This document shows, piece by piece, positions 59,780 through 64,000 of a stretch of DNA of 64,000 nt. The notes beneath the pieces were generated by a model. The model made no database searches, was not told where the DNA came from, and was given only the letters and a program-made list of their open reading frames with translations. This DNA comes from Candidatus Melainabacteria bacterium (GTDB lineage Bacteria; Cyanobacteriota; Vampirovibrionia; Obscuribacterales; Obscuribacteraceae), in the NCBI GenBank assembly GCA_016716405.1, contig JADJWK010000001.1, forward strand, positions 2,480,001-2,544,000, written 5' to 3'. Made by a program: the position numbers and the translations under genes. The stretch's first letter is position 1; the number at the start of each line of letters is the position of its first letter.

Positions 59780-59986
59780 CTATCGCGCCCTACTGCTAAA
59801 TATGTGCAGTGGAGCGTTCTCCTTGATTAAATATCGCCTCCCTGGGCATTCGAATGACCATGCGAAATTTACCTTGGGCCAGGTTGCGCTTGTGTGGCTA
59901 AGTGAAATGTCTCCCTGTGTGGAGCCATCGATCAACTCCAGCAGCTCGATCCCCGCGCCGGCGGCCACGGCGATCACTTCCTGCAT
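59780..59986 (-). CDS. Possible small protein downstream of the giant protein
   Basis: A 68-aa frame (MQEVIAVAAGAGIELLELID at its start) begins 28 bp after the stop of the giant protein. The start looks like an ordered domain, the end less so, and no ribosome site is clear. If the upstream protein is a toxin, this is the position expected for an immunity gene, but that is conjecture. Confidence 0.25.
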   Translation of the reverse strand: MQEVIAVAAGAGIELLELIDGSTQGDISLSHTSATWPKVNFAWSFECPGRRYLIKENAPLHIFSSRAR

Positions 59987-60013
59987 GTTCCATATTGCTA
60001 TTCCACCACCACT

Positions 60014-63000
60014 CTATCTTGCGCTCAGTTGCCGCAAGAGCTGATCGATCTCTTCCTCGCCGTCGCCCCAGGCCACTCCGTCCACAGCCACCTGCTCGGA
60101 ATTGCCGGCGCCGCGCTGGACAGCGGAGAGCCTTGCCCATTCGCCTGCAAGCAGAGCGTCCTTTTCGTGAAGCTGCATATAGCGCTCATAAGCCTGGCGT
60201 CGGGTCTCGTTCAGACCATCGAGCCGATCCGAGAGCAGTGTCCTCAGCCTGTCGCGAGCTTCCCTGGAGATCTCAGGACTCCATGCGTCGTCGTCTCCGT
60301 TCTGGAATCTCTTGAAATTGCGATAGTAGTCCGCGAACTCCGCAGGCGGCTCGGCGGTGCCGAAAAGGTGCTTGTTGTAGGCAGCGCTGGTGCCGTCACC
60401 GCGGTTGATCTTGACGATGAGCTTGATGGCGGCGTTGGGATCGTCGGACTGGAGAGCCTTGAGGGCGCCGTTGGTGACGCGGAAGTCGTTGGCGCTCTGC
60501 AGCCAGGCCTGACCCACCGGGGCGTTGTTCTTGTAGGCTTCGATCAAATCCGGCACGCGAGCGCGGTCGGCTTCGGAGAGGGCGATCTCGTCCAGGGTAG
60601 AGCGTTTGTGAAGGACGCGGTTGACGAAGTCTCGATCGGCCTGGCGCCCGACCTTGCTCTTGTAAGCTGCCATCACCGCATTTATGTCCGCGGCGTCGTA
60701 ATCTGCTTTCACTCCAAGCTCGTCGGCCAGCGCTCTGAGGATGGTATTGTCCTGCTCGCCGTGCACGGCCTCGTGATAGAGACTTCCCAGGAGGCTGGCG
60801 CCGGTATCCCGTTTGATCAGGTCCTCTTTGTTGAGGGTTATCTCGCCGGCGCTATAGCTCGCCTTGCTGGCTCCCATATGCTCGCCTTCCCTGAGCTTGA
60901 TCTCCATGTGCGGCAGGTTGTGGCGGTCGGCGAATTCATCCAGAGCCATCTGCAACTCGTCCCGGCGGACCTGCAGGTGCTTCTCCACGTGCTGGCTTAC
61001 GAGATTGCGGCTCTCTCTGGCGTTCAGGAACTCATCGACTATCTTGAGCTCCTCGGGGCTGTTCTTGAAGAACTCCCGGGCCACGTTGTTGTCGAAGTAA
61101 GCCTGGGGAGGCAGATCGAATGTGGTATCGAGCAAGATCTGGTAGTCGGTTACGGCTTTGTCATAGCGTTTCTTGGCCGCATCCAGCGGCTTCATGAGCG
61201 GGGTGAGATCACGCCATTGCTCGATTCTGGGCAGGACCGACTCGACGAATTCATCAGCAGCTTCGCTGTTGGTAAGGGGAGAGCGAACCACCTCGATATC
61301 ACGGAATAGCTGCATCCGCTCGTCGGAGCTCATCTTCTGGACGTCGCGCTGAGGTCCCCAGAGCTTCCTCTTGCCTCTGCCGCTATTCAGGCTGTCGAAT
61401 GAGCCTTCGGCGAAGAGATCCGTCTCGAGCTCCGCTACGTGCACGGTACCGTCCGGGCGCCTGGTCTGGGACCGGCCGCCTTCCGGTTGCCAGTGCAGGT
61501 CACCATCAGCGGTGACATCCGCACGCCCACGGATGTTGTAGGCGCCCTCCGGATGGGTGGCGTCCTGGACTCTCCAGTTCTCCCCGTCCAGGCTGCGGTA
61601 GACGACGCCATTCGGGTAGGCGACTTCTCTCACCTCTCCGTTGGTGTCGTATCCCAGGCGCGTCTTCTGGCCTTGCGGAGAGATGATCTCCAGCACTCTG
61701 CCGGCGTCGCCTTCCTGCTTGACCATGGATCCGTCCGGATGTCTGATTGTCGTGTCGCCGTTCTCCGGACGCCAGCTCAGCCTGCCGTCATCCGAAAGAG
61801 TCATGGTGCCTCTGATATCGTAGCCCCCACCGGGAGCCGTCGCATCCGTCACACGCCAGGTGACGCCGTCCTGGCTCGAATAGACTATGCCGTTGGGGTG
61901 TTTGACCTCGAGCACTTCGCCTGCGGGACCGCGGCTGATCCCCAGGGTCTTGCCTTCCGGTGTGACGATTTCGGTGAGCAGCCCGCCTCTGCGGTCGTAT
62001 TTGAGTATCGAGCCGTCGCTATTGCGAACCTGCAGGTCCCCGCCTTCCGGATGCCAGGCAAGACGGCCGTCATTGCTCACCGCCATGCTGCCACGCACAT
62101 CGTAGCCGCCGTCTGGATGGGTGTTGTCGGTGACATGCCAGGTGACACCGTCTTCGGTGCGATACCTGACACCACCGGGATAGGTGACATCGTTGACGCC
62201 GCCGATCTCGTCATAACCCAGCTCGACCCTGCCGCCGCGCTGGCTGTCGATGGCTCCGATTCTGCTGGTGCCCTGATCGACCTCGAGATAGGCGCCGCTT
62301 CCGCTATCGTAGACGCGCCGTTTGAGAGTTCCGTTATCGCTTTCCCTGAGCATCTCCTCTAGTGACTTGACCGGGGCAGCCGGGATATCGGCGGCGCGAG
62401 CCTCGGCGCTGAGGGCGATAGGCTCGGGCTCCCATGCTATCCGCCCGTCATCGCCCACGGACATGCGAGCCCTGATATCGTAGCCGCCATCAGGTGCGGT
62501 GGCATCTTTCACCCGCCAGTTCGTGCCATCTGCCGAGGAATAGACGACGCCGTTCGGGTAAGTGACTTTGCGGATCTCGCCCGAGCCGTCGTATTCTATA
62601 TGGGTCTTATTGCCATCGGCGTCCAGGAGCCGGGTCACCTGGCCGGAGTCTCGATCCTTGACGAAGCCGGAGCCATCCGGACGTCGCACCGTCGTGTCGC
62701 CGCCCTCCGGATGCCAGGTGATGTCGCCTTTCTCGGAGAGCGTCATGCTCGCCCGGATGTCGTAGCCACCATCAGGGGCGGTTTGATCGGTTACGTGCCA
62801 GTTGAGCCCGTCTTCGGTGCTGTATTTCAGTCCGTTGGGAAGGGTGACGTCCCTCAGCTCACCGGCGGTGTCGAAACGGAGATAGCTCATGCGTCCGTCC
62901 GGAGCCATGATCCGCTCGATCTGTCCCTTCGAGTCGTGCATGATCATGGAGCCGTCAGGATGCCTGACGCTCAGGCTGCCGCCTTCAGGGTGCCAGGAAA

Positions 63001-64000
63001 TACTGCCGTCTTCGCCGGCGGACATCTTGCCACGGATCTCGTAACCGCCGCCGGGGGCATCCTTGTCTGTGACCTTCCAGTTGACGCCGTCTTCCGTGGC
63101 ATAGCGGACGCCGTTTGGGTGCACCACCTCGGTCAGATTGCCGGACTGATCGTAGCGCAGGTCAACATGGCCGCCGCGCTCGTTGTCGATTGAGCGCAAA
63201 CGGCCGCTGTCCATGTCTACTTTGAGGTTGGAGCCGTCGGCGGCGTCCATTGAGCGAAGACCATCAACGCTCTCCCGGGCGGCAAGTCCACTGTCCTCGG
63301 CTTCGATCCTGGCTGCCGCTCGCCAGAAATCGATATTGTCGGGATCGATCATCTTCGGGTCTATGTCCGGGAAGCGTCCGCTCTCGGCCATCTGGCGAGC
63401 GCGGCTGACAACGGCGCGCACCTGATCTTCGCTCAGGTTGAGCTTTCTGGCGAGCTCGGACTGGGAGCCGGCGTCCTCGAACTGCCGGGCGAAATTGCCG
63501 AGCTTCTGCCGGAGCGGATCAGAGATCTCCTGACCGGCAAATGTCTTGTGCAAGCCGACGTCAAGGAGGCTGTTCCGGAAAGTGGATAGCTCGGGGATCT
63601 CGTCGGTCGTGAAGGCTTCGCCGAGATCGAGGTTGCGAACTACTCCGTCTTCTGAAATCGCGATGTTGTGCAGGTTGATGTCGTGGTCTCCGTAGACCAG
63701 CCTCTGGACGATGGCTTCTTCGAGCTTGGACTTGAGCGCCGGATCCTCATTCAACAGGCGAGGCAGGTCCTCGTCGAAGCGATCTACCCGGCCGAACCGC
63801 TCCACTGTGCGAGTGCGCAAATGGTCCTGGAGCGCTTCCGAGCTTCCGACGGACTCCTGCACCCAGCCGTCCACAGTGCGACCGTTGACGGTGGCGCTTG
63901 ACTCCATCGCCGCAGGATATCTGCTGTCGAAGCCGATGATGTCGCTCAGCTTGTGTCCCGCCATCTCGTTTTGCAGGCGCGCTGCCTGATGCTCGGGCGT
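60014..64000 (-). CDS. Giant multi-domain protein: kinase-like head, DGxxW repeats, HExxH domain (5' end outside window)
   Basis: The frame stays open from the ATG at 63964 to the window edge, so the N-terminus is missing. Numbering from that Met (1,316 aa): residues 85-120 carry GDHDINLHNIAI and NLDLG, like the catalytic and metal-binding loops of atypical (PI-kinase-like) kinases. Residues 168-195 look like a helix-turn-helix. Residues about 255-545 and 600-880 hold six repeats of about 93 residues with YPNGVxY-x-x-x-DGxxW and GGYDIR, reminiscent of RHS/YD-type repeats. The C-terminal part has HEAVHGEQ (H1064-E-x-x-H), a zinc-metallopeptidase-like motif in a helical domain. No characterised family fits the whole. 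It could be a secreted effector or polymorphic toxin; this is inference. Confidence 0.8.
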   Translation of the reverse strand, partial: TPEHQAARLQNEMAGHKLSDIIGFDSRYPAAMESSATVNGRTVDGWVQESVGSSEALQDHLRTRTVERFGRVDRFDEDLPRLLNEDPALKSKLEEAIVQRLVYGDHDINLHNIAISEDGVVRNLDLGEAFTTDEIPELSTFRNSLLDVGLHKTFAGQEISDPLRQKLGNFARQFEDAGSQSELARKLNLSEDQVRAVVSRARQMAESGRFPDIDPKMIDPDNIDFWRAAARIEAEDSGLAARESVDGLRSMDAADGSNLKVDMDSGRLRSIDNERGGHVDLRYDQSGNLTEVVHPNGVRYATEDGVNWKVTDKDAPGGGYEIRGKMSAGEDGSISWHPEGGSLSVRHPDGSMIMHDSKGQIERIMAPDGRMSYLRFDTAGELRDVTLPNGLKYSTEDGLNWHVTDQTAPDGGYDIRASMTLSEKGDITWHPEGGDTTVRRPDGSGFVKDRDSGQVTRLLDADGNKTHIEYDGSGEIRKVTYPNGVVYSSADGTNWRVKDATAPDGGYDIRARMSVGDDGRIAWEPEPIALSAEARAADIPAAPVKSLEEMLRESDNGTLKRRVYDSGSGAYLEVDQGTSRIGAIDSQRGGRVELGYDEIGGVNDVTYPGGVRYRTEDGVTWHVTDNTHPDGGYDVRGSMAVSNDGRLAWHPEGGDLQVRNSDGSILKYDRRGGLLTEIVTPEGKTLGISRGPAGEVLEVKHPNGIVYSSQDGVTWRVTDATAPGGGYDIRGTMTLSDDGRLSWRPENGDTTIRHPDGSMVKQEGDAGRVLEIISPQGQKTRLGYDTNGEVREVAYPNGVVYRSLDGENWRVQDATHPEGAYNIRGRADVTADGDLHWQPEGGRSQTRRPDGTVHVAELETDLFAEGSFDSLNSGRGKRKLWGPQRDVQKMSSDERMQLFRDIEVVRSPLTNSEAADEFVESVLPRIEQWRDLTPLMKPLDAAKKRYDKAVTDYQILLDTTFDLPPQAYFDNNVAREFFKNSPEELKIVDEFLNARESRNLVSQHVEKHLQVRRDELQMALDEFADRHNLPHMEIKLREGEHMGASKASYSAGEITLNKEDLIKRDTGASLLGSLYHEAVHGEQDNTILRALADELGVKADYDAADINAVMAAYKSKVGRQADRDFVNRVLHKRSTLDEIALSEADRARVPDLIEAYKNNAPVGQAWLQSANDFRVTNGALKALQSDDPNAAIKLIVKINRGDGTSAAYNKHLFGTAEPPAEFADYYRNFKRFQNGDDDAWSPEISREARDRLRTLLSDRLDGLNETRRQAYERYMQLHEKDALLAGEWARLSAVQRGAGNSEQVAVDGVAWGDGEEEIDQLLRQLSAR
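61440..63200 (-). repeat. Six DGxxW repeats in two blocks of three
   Basis: Units of about 93-94 codons (about 280 bp) are recognised by DGVNWKV, DGLNWHV, DGTNWRV, DGVTWHV, DGVTWRV and DGENWRV, each followed by GGY(D/E)IRG-like and W-x-PE segments. About 55 residues of linker separate units 3 and 4. The copies differ widely at DNA level, so the array is old, unlike the 261-bp array at the left end. Confidence 0.85.

Larger units (their letters stand above)
59465..60013. other. Non-coding gap of 549 bp
   Basis: It contains three perfect hairpins (59635-59729), a possible 68-aa minus-strand frame (59780-59986) and no other convincing gene. Composition is mixed, with an AT-richer stretch at about 59760-59900. 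Confidence 0.5.

Overview
The window is a GC-rich bacterial chromosome segment with about fifty protein-coding genes. I see no rRNA, tRNA, insertion sequence, phage gene or CRISPR array. The gene style is a large, regulation-heavy free-living bacterium: Ser/Thr kinases with Cys-rich N-termini and TPR or LRR tails, many TPR fusions (protease, rhomboid, AAA+ ATPase), a 925-residue leucine-rich-repeat protein, a transaldolase-glucose-6-phosphate isomerase fusion, Tricorn, archease/RtcB, and proteins with very long Pro/Gln or Gly-rich tracts. By family knowledge only, this fits non-photosynthetic Cyanobacteriota of the Obscuribacterales (Vampirovibrionia/Melainabacteria) better than Proteobacteria. 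That assignment is inference and would need a marker-gene tree.

Layout. 1-6.7 kb: a giant repetitive membrane protein whose frame is broken and restored inside a 261-bp tandem repeat, a small gene, a minus-strand pair (45-aa membrane peptide plus matrixin-type protease), and a secreted protein. 6.9-13 kb: divergent histidine kinase and response regulator around a strong inverted repeat, then a MerR regulator overlapping a VIT/VWA protein, preceded by ACAGTA half-sites and a possible Cys-rich micro-ORF. 13-16.2 kb: a lone E2 acyltransferase domain, a patatin with Asn in place of the catalytic Ser, and a protein made of GspE-N-like repeats. 16.5-21.1 kb: Tricorn protease, xanthine phosphoribosyltransferase and an orphan Flp-type pilin. 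21.1-26.9 kb: a divergent SAM-hydrolase-like protein, a CPBP membrane protease, two small envelope proteins, an HtrA/alcohol dehydrogenase pair with overlapping ends, and an aldose-epimerase-fold protein.

27-37.8 kb is a signalling block: a Pro/Gln-rich TPR membrane protein, a kinase with TPR ectodomain and a secreted TPR partner, a TPR-AAA+ ATPase followed by a second kinase with an LRR tail, two unknown genes and 3-methyladenine glycosylase I. 37.8-46.1 kb reads as one minus-strand operon: response regulator, histidine kinase, MATE exporter, APC permease, giant LRR protein, joined by overlaps or very short gaps. 46.3-52.1 kb is a sugar-phosphate operon (transaldolase-isomerase fusion, glucokinase) followed by a rhomboid-TPR protein. 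52.1-55.2 kb: SulP transporter, universal stress protein and a DUF4239-type membrane protein. 55.3-59.1 kb: archease, RtcB, trehalose synthase and a small membrane protein.

The right end (60.0-64.0 kb, minus strand, running off the window) is the best candidate for something new: a protein of more than 1,300 residues with a kinase-like catalytic-loop signature, six roughly 93-residue DG-x-x-W repeats in two blocks of three, and a C-terminal HExxH metallopeptidase-like motif. A 549-bp non-coding gap beside it holds mutually exclusive perfect hairpins.
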